Source of the DNA: Porphyromonas sp.
GTDB taxonomy: Bacteria; Bacteroidota; Bacteroidia; Bacteroidales; Porphyromonadaceae
Assembly: GCF_030529325.1 (NCBI RefSeq)
Contig: NZ_JAUMXC010000002.1
Location: forward strand, 19,568-83,567
Reading direction: 5' to 3'
DNA length: 64,000 nt
The stretch's first letter is position 1; each line of letters starts with the position of its first letter. A program made the position numbers and the translations under genes. The notes beneath the pieces were generated by a model that was not told where the DNA came from, did no database searches, and saw only the letters and a program-made list of their open reading frames with translations. Below, one piece after another: positions 45,101 to 54,940 of this stretch.

Positions 45101-45169
45101 AGTTGAATGAAATAGATTATAGTTTAAAAAATATAGTTTTAATTCAAGATAGATAACCAAAAATCGTTA

Positions 45170-45177
45170 CAAAGATA
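45170..45177 (-). promoter_or_regulatory. candidate -7 box of the TonB receptor operon
   Basis: On the minus strand the bases read TATCTTTG, matching TAnnTTTG, 70 bp upstream of the receptor ATG in a strongly AT-rich region. A full TTTG at -33 is missing. Confidence 0.5.
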
Positions 45178-45253
45178 GTTACTAATTAGCAATAATAAAA
45201 TTTGCCTGATTTTGAGCTTTGTTTTCAACTTTGGTGGTATTTTATCCTTTGAT

Positions 45254-45954
45254 TTATACGTGTTTGTAAGGACTTATCCTGCGAGATTCTCTCATCTTCT
45301 TGAGAGTTAGTTTAAGTACTTTTTCATTGTCTGGTTTTTCATTGATAAAGGCAACTATCTTCTCGGGGTAGGAGGTGTAAAGAGACGTTAAAGTCCATTC
45401 TATGCCCATGGATACGTAGTAGTCCTCATCATTTTGCTTTTTTTTGTATATGAGTTAGGGCCTCTGAGAGGGTGATATATTCCTTGGGAACTAGTTTTGA
45501 GTACTACTATGGTCAAGCGTCTGGCATAAGGATTAGCATTGTTTTTATGACGGTTAATTTGTTCTTTCAGAAGATCAATAGCACTTTTGTGTTTGTCACA
45601 TATGGATGATATAACATCCAAGAAGAAGTCAGATGTCCCCCAACCATCAACACATTCGAACAAACGTTCATATAATTCTTGAACTTCAGCTTCTGATGCC
45701 CTTGAGCCGGCAACATTTGCAAAGAGGAGTTTGTATTCAAACTTCTTTTGTGCAATAGGGTAAAGGATATCAATTGCTTCCCTAAAAGATAGCAACTTAC
45801 TTAGTTTCTTCCCTGCTTTCCTAATAAAAGGAATCCTGATACCCATGACGGTATCAGGATTCACACTTATCTTGAGACGGTTATCAAATAAAGCCTTCCC
45901 TTCCTCCGCGTTATTATCCAATGTTCGGAGTATTTGATGGACTTGATTAACCAT
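45254..45954 (-). pseudogene. AlkD-like DNA alkylation repair gene disrupted by two frameshifts
   Basis: From ATG 45954 the frame reads an AlkD-like HEAT-repeat protein (YKLLFANVAGSRASEAEVQELYERLF..., NPYARRLTIVVLK) and then leaves the family pattern at about residue 153, stopping at 45400. Removing one A from the A4 run at 45495-45498 and one from the A8 run at 45438-45445 (minus-strand sense) restores a continuous protein. That frame reads KLVPKEYITLSEALTHIQKK, then QNDEDYYVSMGIEWTL, and ends in RISPYKHV at a stop at 45254. AlkD-type glycosylases remove alkylated bases. Either this is a recent pseudogene or the runs vary in length (phase-variable or sequence error). It is 11 bp downstream of fhs, same strand. 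Confidence 0.78.
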
Positions 45955-45965
45955 GATGTTTATTA

Positions 45966-47630
45966 TTAGCTTAGACCTTCGATATGTCCGTTGATGACAT
46001 CGATGTGCTCTGCACTTGGCACTTTTGGTAATCCCGGCATACGCATGATATCTCCCATGATGACAATAATCATCTCAGCACCCGTATTTACCACAATATC
46101 ATGCACTTTTAGGATAAAGCCTGATGGCGCACCTACCTTTTTAGGGTCACTTGTGAATGAGTATTGTGTTTTTGCAATACATACAGGATACTTGTCATAT
46201 CCGAGTTCTTCAAGTTTTTTGAGTTTCTTCATTGCTGACAATTCAAACTCGACAGCTGATGCACCGTAGATTTCCCTTGTGATAGACGTAACCTTACTCT
46301 TGATATTCTCCTTTGTTTCATAGAGGAATGCAAGAGGGCAAGATGGTTTCTTTTGGATTGTTTCTACTACGATGTTTGCAAGGTCTACTGCGCCCTCTCC
46401 ACCTTTTGTAAATGCGTTGTTGATAGCAAAAGGTAGATCCATATCCTCACAATGTTGACGGATAGTTGCAATTTCCTCGTCTGTATCAGATGGGAATCTG
46501 TTGATACAGATAACTACAGACTGACCAAACTTACGAAGGTTTGCCACGTGCTTATCCATATTGCTGAATCCTCTTCTGATAGCAGATGTATCCGGCTCTT
46601 TTAGTTCAGCCTGATCCTTGCCTCCGTGCATCTTTAGAGCTTGTGCTGTTGCAACGAGTACGGTAAGTGCCGGTTGGAGCCCTGCTTGGCGACATTTGAT
46701 GTCAAAGAACTTTTCACCACCTAAGTCAGCACCGAACCCAGCCTCAGTCACAGTGTATTCACCAAATTTCATCGCCATTTTTGTCGCAATCACGGAGTTA
46801 CACCCATGTGCAATGTTTGCGAAAGGTCCTCCGTGTATGAATGCCGGTGTCCCCTCTGTTGTCTGTACAAGGTTGGGGTCGATAGCGTCCATGAGAAGGA
46901 CTGTAATTGCACCACCCACACCAAGATCTTTAACTGTAAATGGAGAACCATCCTTTTTGTAACCAAGCAAGATGTTATCTATACGCCTACGTAGGTCATC
47001 CATATCTGTTGCAAGACACAAGATCGCCATGATTTCTGATGCCGGAGTGATGTCAAATCCGGCTTCAGTTGGGATACCATTGCTGATTCCTCCGAGCCCT
47101 GTCAGGATGTTACGAAGGCTGCGGTCATTGACATCAAGGACGCGCTTCCATACTATACGACTTAGCCCATTTTCATTGTTGCGGTTCTGATAAGCATAGT
47201 TGTCGAGTAGGGCAGCAATCATATTATTCGCTGAAGTAACAGCATGGAAGTCTCCTGTAAAATGGAGGTTGATTTTCTCCATAGGAAGGACTTGTGCATA
47301 CCCTCCGCCGGCAGCTCCACCTTTCATCCCAAAGCAAGGACCAAGAGATGGTTCTCTAAGTGCTACGATAGCTTTTTTACCAATCTTATTGAGTCCAAGA
47401 GCCAGTCCAATAGATACCGTTGTTTTACCGATACCGGCTTTGGTTGGGGTGATCGCAGATACGAGTATGAGTTTACCTTCCTTGCTTTTTTCTTTGAGTA
47501 GGTTCACATCAATTTTTGCCATGTAATTACCATACTGCTTTACAGCTTCGGCAGGGATGTTGATGCTTTGAGCGATCTCTCTGATGTCTTTTAGCTGAGT
47601 TTCTCTCGCTATTTGGATATCCGATTTCAT
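45966..47630 (-). CDS. fhs: formate--tetrahydrofolate ligase
   Basis: 554 aa, normal length. It makes 10-formyl-tetrahydrofolate from formate, ATP and THF in one-carbon metabolism. Evidence: [20 protein letters not shown] (ATP loop, about 62-81), [26 protein letters not shown], and [17 protein letters not shown]. It is transcribed leftward and followed closely by the broken alkD-like gene. Anaerobes without a full Wood-Ljungdahl pathway commonly use it for purine and formyl-Met synthesis. Confidence 0.97.
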   Translation of the reverse strand: MKSDIQIARETQLKDIREIAQSINIPAEAVKQYGNYMAKIDVNLLKEKSKEGKLILVSAITPTKAGIGKTTVSIGLALGLNKIGKKAIVALREPSLGPCFGMKGGAAGGGYAQVLPMEKINLHFTGDFHAVTSANNMIAALLDNYAYQNRNNENGLSRIVWKRVLDVNDRSLRNILTGLGGISNGIPTEAGFDITPASEIMAILCLATDMDDLRRRIDNILLGYKKDGSPFTVKDLGVGGAITVLLMDAIDPNLVQTTEGTPAFIHGGPFANIAHGCNSVIATKMAMKFGEYTVTEAGFGADLGGEKFFDIKCRQAGLQPALTVLVATAQALKMHGGKDQAELKEPDTSAIRRGFSNMDKHVANLRKFGQSVVICINRFPSDTDEEIATIRQHCEDMDLPFAINNAFTKGGEGAVDLANIVVETIQKKPSCPLAFLYETKENIKSKVTSITREIYGASAVEFELSAMKKLKKLEELGYDKYPVCIAKTQYSFTSDPKKVGAPSGFILKVHDIVVNTGAEMIIVIMGDIMRMPGLPKVPSAEHIDVINGHIEGLS

Positions 47631-47746
47631 GTTAGGTCTATATATTTAGGTTGTAAATGAATGTCAGTATGTGATAAACATACAATTGAGCTTAAATGTT
47701 TTCGATTTTTCTTTTGCTATGATGGATCTCGGGAGCAAATACCTAA

Positions 47747-47789
47747 AAAGGAGGAGGTCCGTTGAATCCCAAACTGTTCAACGGACCTC
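47747..47789 (-). terminator. intrinsic terminator after the DUF3078 gene
   Basis: GAGGTCCGTTGAA (47754-47766) pairs perfectly with TTCAACGGACCTC (47777-47789). On the minus strand it is followed by CTCCTTTTTA. It separates DUF3078 from fhs. Confidence 0.8.
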
Positions 47790-47809
47790 GTCTTTATATT
47801 TCCAACAGA

Positions 47810-49258
47810 TTAGATTTTAAATGTAAATCCAAAACTGATAAGTTCATTATATTGTAGCAATTTGCGGAAAGATTTCTCATCAGTGATCACACTATCATCA
47901 AATCTCAAGTGAAGATTGATACGCGTAGAGAAGTATTTGTTGATTGAGAAGTTCAGCGAGTTTTCAAACTCTGTTTCTACATGCCTGAATGAAGTGTTGT
48001 AGAAAAATCTTGATTGCCAATTGATCGACTGAGAAATGTCAAAATCAAGTGTCATACGGACTGTTGAACCCAAGCGCAACTTATACTTCTCATCTGGCAT
48101 CAGACCGATTCTTGCTTTGTCAATATCATTGGTGTAAGCGTAGATAAATGTCGCTGCAACAGGAGAGAAGTTCGCTGAAAATTTAAGTTTCTTGAATGGG
48201 TCGTTAAACTTCTTTTCTAGCTCGTACTTCATACCGGGTCCTCCGTCGATGATAAACGGAGCAAATGGTTGAGTCACAAGTATGCTATCTTTATTTCTAT
48301 TGCGTAGCAGCTGAGTACGCAACTGAGCATCTATAGTATAGTACCAATGATCAAATGCCTTGAGACCAAAGTTGGATACGATACGGAAGAGGTCTTCTGA
48401 GATTTTGAACTTACCGATAGGCTCGTTAGGGCTATTGAAAAAGCCGAGTTTGGACTCGATTTCATTGACCCATTTTACATTATCTTTTGTGTAACTGAGG
48501 TTAAAGTAGTTTCTCATATTCAAGTTGAGACTGTTATTCCCTCCCTTGTACCAGTTTTCAGAAACTTGATTTTGAGAAAATTGTATGTTACTCTCAAATT
48601 TCTTTGTCCAATATACTTTGTCTACGATTTTCTTTTCGAGATCGTCTGTTTGTTGATTAAAAGTGATGCCATCTTTGATTGCGAGTTCTCCATTGTAGGC
48701 TGTTGCCGCAACAGGCTTAGACGCAAGTTTGTCTTGAGGGAGCATCGAACTTGTTACCTTGACGATGTTAATATTGTTTTGGAGGGCATTTGACTTGACT
48801 TCTTGGATTATTTTAGCCTCATTTTTGAGTGAAGGCATTTTTCCTTTCTCAAAGACTTCTTGTGCCATTAGTTCTTCAGAATACCTATCCAAAGAATAGC
48901 TGTCCAACTTATAAGGTGTCTGTTGATATACGGCATTGAGTCCTTTAGTGTCCATCCCTGTCTCGTTGAGTATTTCCATATCAAAGACAAGTGGTGTGAA
49001 CAATTGCGAAAATGGAGCCATACCTTCTGACTCGTTTAGTATCATGACTATTGGACGTCCGATGATTTCTTGTGCCTTGGCAGATAGTCCTGAAGTACTT
49101 TTGCTATACAATATTTTTGTGGCGTAGTGGGGGATATAGCTCACCGTGCCGGGAGATTCGTTCTCCTGGACTCCCTCGATGCTATTTTGTGCATTCCCAA
49201 AGAAAGTTGTCGCAAACCCGATAATAGTTGCGATAGAGATTCCTTTTAACGTTTTCAT
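47810..49258 (-). CDS. DUF3078-family exported protein
   Basis: 482 aa with signal peptide (MKTLKGISIATIIGFATTFFGNA|Q). The C-terminal half is a series of amphipathic strands (NWYKGGNNSLNLNMRNYFNLSY, WYYTIDAQLRTQLLRN, SINWQSRFFYNTSF, ending ISFGFTFKI), consistent with an outer membrane barrel of the DUF3078 family, which is widespread in Bacteroidota and of unknown function. The N-terminal 200 residues are a less conserved soluble region. Monocistronic. TATTTTTG on the minus strand at 49304-49311 could be its -7 box. Confidence 0.75.
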   Translation of the reverse strand: MKTLKGISIATIIGFATTFFGNAQNSIEGVQENESPGTVSYIPHYATKILYSKSTSGLSAKAQEIIGRPIVMILNESEGMAPFSQLFTPLVFDMEILNETGMDTKGLNAVYQQTPYKLDSYSLDRYSEELMAQEVFEKGKMPSLKNEAKIIQEVKSNALQNNINIVKVTSSMLPQDKLASKPVAATAYNGELAIKDGITFNQQTDDLEKKIVDKVYWTKKFESNIQFSQNQVSENWYKGGNNSLNLNMRNYFNLSYTKDNVKWVNEIESKLGFFNSPNEPIGKFKISEDLFRIVSNFGLKAFDHWYYTIDAQLRTQLLRNRNKDSILVTQPFAPFIIDGGPGMKYELEKKFNDPFKKLKFSANFSPVAATFIYAYTNDIDKARIGLMPDEKYKLRLGSTVRMTLDFDISQSINWQSRFFYNTSFRHVETEFENSLNFSINKYFSTRINLHLRFDDSVITDEKSFRKLLQYNELISFGFTFKI

Positions 49259-49492
49259 TGCGATAAAATTTAAACTAACGTGTGTTAGATGATATATTTT
49301 CTACAAAAATACAAATAAAGCCTCGTTATTGAAACGAAATTTTCTCGTATTTATAACCTTTAACATGTATAAAGATCCTTCTATTTAGGAGGAATGAACT
49401 TGTAGTAGATAAAAATTGCGATGACACAGACGAACTGTTATAGGGACCCATCATCGTATAATAATCTCTGTGTTTTTGTTTTATTACAGATG

Positions 49493-50710
49493 TTAGAACC
49501 TTACGGTCGAGCCCCCGCCACCGGAGGACCCTCCACCCCAAGAGCCTCCTCCGCCTCCCCAAGAACCACCACTCCCTCGTCCTGGGCCTCTGTTGTTAGA
49601 TGAAATGCGAGGAATATAATGAGTTTTAGTATGGGAGCAGTGTAGACACTTATAAGTTAATTTGTCTTTGTAAGCACTATAATGTTGAGTATTTTGTAGA
49701 GCCATGGTCAAGCCTCCACATTTCATACATAACTGATAACCGGATGTTTTTACTGAGATTCCGGCAATCTCTGATATATGACAGTTGGAGCAGGTACTTA
49801 CATAGTATTTCTTACTGCCTAGATCTACCTCTTTTCTTTGCACACTATTCAGTAGGATGTTGTTTCGATCTGCAACGGATACCTTTACTGTGTTGATTCC
49901 ATGGCAGTTGTCGCAGTTTCTGATCTTAGTATTTATTACTTTTCGTTTCCCTATAAGCCATGGATAGAATATAATCCAGGCTATAGGGAAAAGTATAGCC
50001 ATACCACCCAAGAAGTGCCACACATTTGCATGAGTTTTAGCATATTGTGCGAGCAGATTTTTTTCTTTCAGCTTTCTGTTGACAAAGAAGATATAGGCTC
50101 CGGCAATTACAAGGGATAGTATCAAATAGGTTTTGAGTAGGAAGTTTCCCATCCCATCAGTTTCTCTTCTCCGTTCAAATCCCTCGTCAGTGTAGGATCT
50201 GTCAAGCTCTTCGGTCACAGCCCTTATCCCTTCTATGAGTCCTTCCGAAGTGCGGTCTTCAACAATATGAGGGATGATCCGCTTTCGAGATATCTGTGAG
50301 GTTAAAGCATCTGTGAGTATACCTTCGAGTCCATAACCAACCTCAAATCGGATAAACCTATTGGGTTTTTCAAAGCCGTAGAGGATCAATAGCCCGTTGT
50401 CTTTGGATTTTTCTCCTATTCCCCAAAGTTGAAACAGCTCGTGAGCAAATCTCTCCGGAGTATTATTTTTAACCGCTGGAACGATCACAAGAGCTACCCG
50501 AACTCCATACTTGTGCTTGATCCCTGCTATCATGTCATTGATCATAGCCCTTTCTGCCACCGATATATGCCCCGTAGGATCGGATACATATTGTGTGGAA
50601 TCCGACAGTTGCACATTAGGGATTTGTTCAGGGGAGTATTCCTGAGCAAATCCCCAACTTGTATGGCATAGTGTGACGAGGAGTATGAGAAGTGATCTGA
50701 TACCCTTCAT
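49493..50710 (-). CDS. TPM-domain membrane protein with zinc-ribbon pairs and Gly-rich tail
   Basis: 405 aa. Signal peptide (to FAQ), TPM domain (about 32-170: VSDPTGHISVAERAMINDMI, NGLLILYGFEKPNRFIRFEVGYGLEGILTD), two membrane segments (about 200-220 and 240-262), then four CxxC pairs (CDNCHG, CSNCH, CMKCGG, CLHCSH) fitting two zinc ribbons. A very Gly/Ser-rich end (GSWGGGGGSWGGGSSGGGGS) follows, as in YgcG-type proteins. TPM proteins are associated with membrane stress or quality control and often accompany LemA. Here it follows lemA by 20 bp. Confidence 0.88.
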   Translation of the reverse strand: MKGIRSLLILLVTLCHTSWGFAQEYSPEQIPNVQLSDSTQYVSDPTGHISVAERAMINDMIAGIKHKYGVRVALVIVPAVKNNTPERFAHELFQLWGIGEKSKDNGLLILYGFEKPNRFIRFEVGYGLEGILTDALTSQISRKRIIPHIVEDRTSEGLIEGIRAVTEELDRSYTDEGFERRRETDGMGNFLLKTYLILSLVIAGAYIFFVNRKLKEKNLLAQYAKTHANVWHFLGGMAILFPIAWIIFYPWLIGKRKVINTKIRNCDNCHGINTVKVSVADRNNILLNSVQRKEVDLGSKKYYVSTCSNCHISEIAGISVKTSGYQLCMKCGGLTMALQNTQHYSAYKDKLTYKCLHCSHTKTHYIPRISSNNRGPGRGSGGSWGGGGGSWGGGSSGGGGSTVRF

Positions 50711-50730
50711 AGCCTTGTCTACGTTTGATG

Positions 50731-51327
50731 TTAAAACTCCACCTTAGGAGCTTTCTCGCTACCGACTTCAGCCTCGAAGTAAGCTTTTTCAGAGAACCCA
50801 AACAATCGTGCCATAACAACACGAGGGAATACGCGCATATACTTGTTGAACAGCGTAACCTCCTCATTGAAATTCTTGCGTTCTACGCTGATCTGGTTTT
50901 CTATATTCTGAAGTTGCTCCTGAAGAGCGAGAAAGTTTTGGTTGGCTTTTAGGTCAGGATAGCGCTCTACTGTGACCAACAGGCGGCTGAGGGCCTGAGA
51001 TAGCTCACCTTGTGCCGCTGCAAACTTTTTCATTGCTTCCGGGGAGAGGTTTGACGGATCTATAGTGACCTGGCTTGCTTTACTGCGTGCATTGACCACA
51101 CTTTCGAGGGTTTCTCTCTCATGGGCAGCTGATCCCTTCGTTGTATTGACAATGTTAGGGATGAGATCCATACGCATTTGGTATTGTGTTTCGATGTTAC
51201 CCCATGCTTTTTGGACTGTTTCTTCTAGGGTTACCAGACCATTATAGCTTCTTATGCCATAAGCGATCAACGTTACTGCTACAATAATGATGATGACAAG
51301 GGTCATCAGTCCTGATCTCGATTTCAT
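50731..51327 (-). CDS. lemA: LemA-family protein
   Basis: 198 aa. One N-terminal membrane helix (LVIIIIVAVTLIAYGIRSYN), then the LemA coiled helical domain with YNGLVTLEETVQKAWGNIETQYQMRMDLIPNIVNT, ALSRLLVTVERYPDLKANQNFLALQEQLQ and RVVMARLFGFSEKAYFEAE. Length and the paired TPM gene are typical. The function of LemA proteins is not firmly known. It is in a run of four minus-strand genes from pyrB. Confidence 0.95.
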   Translation of the reverse strand: MKSRSGLMTLVIIIIVAVTLIAYGIRSYNGLVTLEETVQKAWGNIETQYQMRMDLIPNIVNTTKGSAAHERETLESVVNARSKASQVTIDPSNLSPEAMKKFAAAQGELSQALSRLLVTVERYPDLKANQNFLALQEQLQNIENQISVERKNFNEEVTLFNKYMRVFPRVVMARLFGFSEKAYFEAEVGSEKAPKVEF

Positions 51328-51351
51328 AAGCTAAAGTCTTTTAGTCATTTT

Positions 51352-51825
51352 TTATTCATGGAAAGGGATGATGACCTCTTTCCTCTCTATTTTTCGGTTA
51401 CAATATTTACACTGTAGTACTCCGTTGTCTCTATCTAATACATTGAAACTACTTGCCATTGGCTCGTTGTTGGATATACACTTGGGATTGCTGCATTGCA
51501 CGATGCCTACAATCTCATCGGGTAGTACTGCCTGTATCTTTTGGACTACTTCATAGTCTTTGATGACATTGATGACGATGTGCGGAGCAATTAGTGCCAG
51601 TTTATTGACTTCATCTTGAGTAAAGTGCTTGCTCTCTACTTTGATAAGCCCCTTGCGTCCCAACTTTTCACTCTTGAAGTTCTGACCTATTGTCAGTGGA
51701 TAGTTGAGTTTATCTATTCCTAAGAGTTGGACGACCTGCATCACTTTCTCCACCGGAATATGGTCTATGACTGAGCCATTGCAAATGGCTGGAACTTGTA
51801 GTGCACCTTTTTCTACCTTAGGCAT
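51352..51825 (-). CDS. pyrI: aspartate carbamoyltransferase regulatory subunit
   Basis: 157 aa. The N-terminal allosteric domain contains VCNGSVIDHIPVEKVMQ-type sequence (AICNGSVIDHIPVEKV, 13-28) and the C-terminal zinc site has four Cys: CSNPKCISNNEP and CKYCNRK. It binds ATP/CTP and tunes PyrB. It follows pyrB by 24 bp and precedes lemA by 24 bp. Confidence 0.97.
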   Translation of the reverse strand: MPKVEKGALQVPAICNGSVIDHIPVEKVMQVVQLLGIDKLNYPLTIGQNFKSEKLGRKGLIKVESKHFTQDEVNKLALIAPHIVINVIKDYEVVQKIQAVLPDEIVGIVQCSNPKCISNNEPMASSFNVLDRDNGVLQCKYCNRKIERKEVIIPFHE

Positions 51826-51849
51826 AGCATTGTATATTTTGTGTGTTTT

Positions 51850-52782
51850 TTACTTTACTTTTGATGTCGGTACGTCAATGTTGAGAGCTCTGCATATAAG
51901 AGCTTCGCGTACATATAAACCGTTGAGTGCTTGCGTGAAGTAGTAGGCATGTGGGGTATCATCGACATCATAAGTAATCTCATTGACTCTCGGAAGAGGG
52001 TGCAATACCTTCATGTTGGGTTTAGCAACATCAAGCATATCCGCACTTAAGATAAATGCGTTTTTGATAGTCTCATAATCCTCATCATCTGTAAATCTCT
52101 CTCTCTGAACTCGGGTCATGTATATGATATCACTTTTCTGTATGACTTCCCTTGACAATTCATCGGAGAAAGTGTGTGGTATCCCTTTATTTTTACAGTA
52201 CTCTACATATTCTATTGGCAGAGCCAAGGCTTGAGGAGCTACAAAGTTGAAGGTTGGAGAGAAGTGACTCATTCCCTCGATGAGAGAGTGCACTGTGCGA
52301 CCGTACTTGAGGTCTCCGACCATGGTAATATTAAGGTTCTCCAATTTTCCTTGAGTTTTGCGTATGGAGTATAGATCCAACATGGTCTGAGACGGGTGTT
52401 GATTGGCTCCGTCTCCTGCATTGATGATAGGGATATCAGTGACTTCGGATGCATATCTTGCGGCACCTTCAAGGAAGTGCCTCATGATGATGACATCTGC
52501 ATAGTTGGCAACCATAAGGATGGTGTCTTTGAGACTTTCGCCCTTAGCTGAACTCGTAGTTTTTGCATCTGTAAATCCAATCACCCGTCCACGAAGACGA
52601 TTGACGGCAGTCTCAAAACTCAGACGTGTGCGGGTTGATGGTTCAAAAAAGAGAGTCGCGGCGACTTTGCCCTGTAGAAAGTCACAATTGGGATGCTGTT
52701 CAAAGTACTCTGCTTTGTCAAGAATGTTAATGATTTCATCAGCAGAGAGTTGTTCTATCGAGTAGAGACTTTTGATATTCAT
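51850..52782 (-). CDS. pyrB: aspartate carbamoyltransferase catalytic subunit
   Basis: 310 aa. It condenses carbamoyl phosphate and aspartate, the first committed step of pyrimidine synthesis. The carbamoyl phosphate loop is [15 protein letters not shown] (about 46-60), and the aspartate-binding segment includes [12 protein letters not shown] full promoter lies upstream at 52835-52866. With pyrI it forms the class B holoenzyme; lemA and TPM genes are downstream in the same run. Confidence 0.98.
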   Translation of the reverse strand: MNIKSLYSIEQLSADEIINILDKAEYFEQHPNCDFLQGKVAATLFFEPSTRTRLSFETAVNRLRGRVIGFTDAKTTSSAKGESLKDTILMVANYADVIIMRHFLEGAARYASEVTDIPIINAGDGANQHPSQTMLDLYSIRKTQGKLENLNITMVGDLKYGRTVHSLIEGMSHFSPTFNFVAPQALALPIEYVEYCKNKGIPHTFSDELSREVIQKSDIIYMTRVQRERFTDDEDYETIKNAFILSADMLDVAKPNMKVLHPLPRVNEITYDVDDTPHAYYFTQALNGLYVREALICRALNIDVPTSKVK

Positions 52783-52834
52783 GGAAAGGTGATGTGTTTA
52801 ATGTTGTGGAGCTTTATCTCTCCAAACAGTGAAA

Positions 52835-52866
52835 CAAATATAACCATTCTACTAAAAATAACCAAA
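52835..52866 (-). promoter_or_regulatory. promoter of pyrB-pyrI-lemA-TPM
   Basis: On the minus strand TTTG (52866-52863) and TATATTTG (52842-52835) are separated by exactly 20 nt, matching the Bacteroidota consensus. The leader to the pyrB ATG is about 45 nt. Confidence 0.75.
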
Positions 52867-52938
52867 GTGGAGAGAATTGTACAAGCGTGTCTCAATATTT
52901 CCTTCTGATCCGAATGTATTGCCATAGACACCGAAAAA

Positions 52939-53000
52939 AGAGGTTTACTTTGGAGTCTCAAGGTAGGCGTCTCGATTTTGAGAGGTATACATCTTTTTCT
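52939..53000 (+). repeat. 22-bp-phased intergenic array, locus 7 (degenerate)
   Basis: Units 52939-52960 (AGAGGTTTACTTTGGAGTCT) and 52961-52982 (AGGTAGGCGTCTCGATTTTG), each 22 bp, then a tail AGGTATACATCTTTTTCTTC that aligns with AGTTAGACAACCTTTTTCAG of other loci. It sits in the divergent spacer between pyrB and the GT2 gene, which otherwise (52867-53192) contains no gene. Confidence 0.7.
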
Positions 53001-53192
53001 TCAATCTTTTATCGGGATAACATTGGTGCATTTCCGATGAGTAAGATGACAATTTTCTTGGGATATTCTCAGATATCTACGATAGCCAACAATCCCCTTC
53101 AAAGTCTTTCACCTTACTTCTCATGAGGATAGGGGGATAGTTTCTTGAAATTGTGTTAACTTTACCACCCTAATGGCAAATTGTATATTCTT

Positions 53193-54062
53193 ATGCGTCC
53201 ATCGATAAGTGTTATTTTTACAACATATAACCAGCCAGTGTGGCTTCACAAGGTCCTTGTAGGATTCAGTATTCAGACCTTTACTGATTTTGAAGTTATC
53301 ATCGCCGATGACGGTTCAGGACCGGAGACGAAATCTGTAATAGAAGATGCTAAGACATGGGCTCCATATCCTATCAAGCATGTGTGGATAGAGGACACAG
53401 GCTATCACAAATGTGACATCCTTAATATGGCTATCATGCAGTCTGAAGCTGACTATCTTGTCTTTACGGATGGAGACTGTATCCCCCGCAAGGATTTCCT
53501 TGAAGTGCATTGGCATCAAAAGTCTCCTCGACGTTTTCTGTCGGGAGGAGCGGTGCGTCTCCCCATGGGAATATCACTCGCGATAACTGATGAGGATATA
53601 AAATCAGGTAGAGCTTTTGATCGTACAGAACTAAATAAACTTGTTGAAGGGGAAAAAGTAAAGTCCCTGAAACTCTCCAGATGTCCATTTGTTCCCCTTT
53701 TTATGAATGCGGTTTCTACAGTGAAAGCGTCTTGGAATGGGAACAACTCATCGTGCTATAAGGAACATATTCTTGCGGTCAATGGTATGGATGAGCGTAT
53801 GAAATATGGGGGACAGGACCGGCAGTTGGGCGAACGTTTGACAAACATTGGCATCAGGGGTAAACTCGTGAGATATAAGGCTATTATGGTACACCTTGAT
53901 CACAAGAGAGGCTACGTGACTGAAGAGGGATGGAAGTTCAATAACCAATTGAGAAAGGAGACTCGCTCAAAGAAAGTGAAGTGGAGTCCTTATGGTATAC
54001 TCAAAGTGGATACGTGCCCGGAAGACCTTTGGCAAGCATCAGAACTTAGAAAGAATTCATAA
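53193..54062 (+). CDS. GT2-family glycosyltransferase
   Basis: 289 aa from ATG 53193. GT-A fold: SVIFTTYNQPVWLHKVLVGF, IIADDGS, and the DxD-like FTDGDC (about 91-96) for metal and nucleotide-sugar binding; a C-terminal part with NGMDERMKYGGQDRQLGERL resembles the galactosyltransferase-type extension (Glyco_transf_7C). It acts in the cytoplasm on a lipid- or LPS-linked acceptor. It ends 2 bp from the convergent TupA-like gene. It is the only plus-strand gene of the glycan region. Confidence 0.88.
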   Translation: MRPSISVIFTTYNQPVWLHKVLVGFSIQTFTDFEVIIADDGSGPETKSVIEDAKTWAPYPIKHVWIEDTGYHKCDILNMAIMQSEADYLVFTDGDCIPRKDFLEVHWHQKSPRRFLSGGAVRLPMGISLAITDEDIKSGRAFDRTELNKLVEGEKVKSLKLSRCPFVPLFMNAVSTVKASWNGNNSSCYKEHILAVNGMDERMKYGGQDRQLGERLTNIGIRGKLVRYKAIMVHLDHKRGYVTEEGWKFNNQLRKETRSKKVKWSPYGILKVDTCPEDLWQASELRKNS

Positions 54063-54064
54063 GA

Positions 54065-54940
54065 TTATTTTCTACCGATAAGTGAGGGAGGCAGAGTCAG
54101 CATTTCACCAAGCTGCTTGTCTGCTTCCGGAATCCTTGTGCGGTCATGTCCACCTGCAGGTGAAAATGTGAGCTCTCCAAAATAAATCTTCCCACGAGAG
54201 AGGTAGAAATCTACCCTCACAAGGGGAAAGTCTTGGGACAAAATATCCGCATACTCAAACATCTGAGAGATTTTCTCTCTGTCAAGATTCGTAGGCAGTA
54301 CTCCTTCATCTCCGTATTCGATATGGAGCCTGTTGAAGTCCCTGTCTATATATCTGAACTTGGTGTCTCCTGTACCTCTGTCTGAGCAGAGCATACAGCA
54401 GTAAGGCTTCCCATTGAAACAATAGATTTTGTAGTCGATGGGACTTTTTTGTCCCTCATCCGGATCAATATATTCTTCGACAAGTATGCGATGAGGGATA
54501 TATTTGTAGTGCATCTCGGCATGTGTCAGATGTGCCTTTCGTTTGTTCCACCGCTTTAGCTTCTTTATGGCCTTTGATATGTCAAGTTTTGACTTGTCTT
54601 TGCATATGATGTTCATTCCGAAGCCAAAGTTATACTTGAGTGCAAACTTTGTCGGAAGTTTATCAAACTCTATTTCTTCAGCATCGTTATAAACCCCAAT
54701 GAGAGGAGGCAGTAGTTCTGCAAGCCCCTTCTCCTTGATGTACTCTCGTACCGCAAACTTATCTGCACATCCGGCATATATTGGATCATACGGATGCACG
54801 TGTAGCTTGAGCCACTGGATCTTTTCGTCAAGTGATTTGGGATGTTTGAGATTGGGGTAATAACCATGATACCTCTTGAACGTCCAAAGGATATTCAATC
54901 TCGGAGAGACGCAGGTAAGTAACTGTTTGAAAATTTTCAT
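54065..54940 (-). CDS. TupA-like ATP-grasp protein
   Basis: 291 aa. The sequence (HPKSLDEKIQWLKLHVHPYDPIYAGCADKFAVREYI near 34-69; LVEEYIDPDEGQKSPIDYKIYCFNGKP; VRVDFYLSRGKIYFGELTFSPAGG) fits TupA-like ATP-grasp proteins found in polysaccharide clusters. These are thought to ligate amino or acidic groups onto teichuronic or capsular glycans; the reaction here is not known. The ATG overlaps the stop of the kinase-like gene by 1 nt (TGATG). Confidence 0.82.
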   Translation of the reverse strand: MKIFKQLLTCVSPRLNILWTFKRYHGYYPNLKHPKSLDEKIQWLKLHVHPYDPIYAGCADKFAVREYIKEKGLAELLPPLIGVYNDAEEIEFDKLPTKFALKYNFGFGMNIICKDKSKLDISKAIKKLKRWNKRKAHLTHAEMHYKYIPHRILVEEYIDPDEGQKSPIDYKIYCFNGKPYCCMLCSDRGTGDTKFRYIDRDFNRLHIEYGDEGVLPTNLDREKISQMFEYADILSQDFPLVRVDFYLSRGKIYFGELTFSPAGGHDRTRIPEADKQLGEMLTLPPSLIGRK

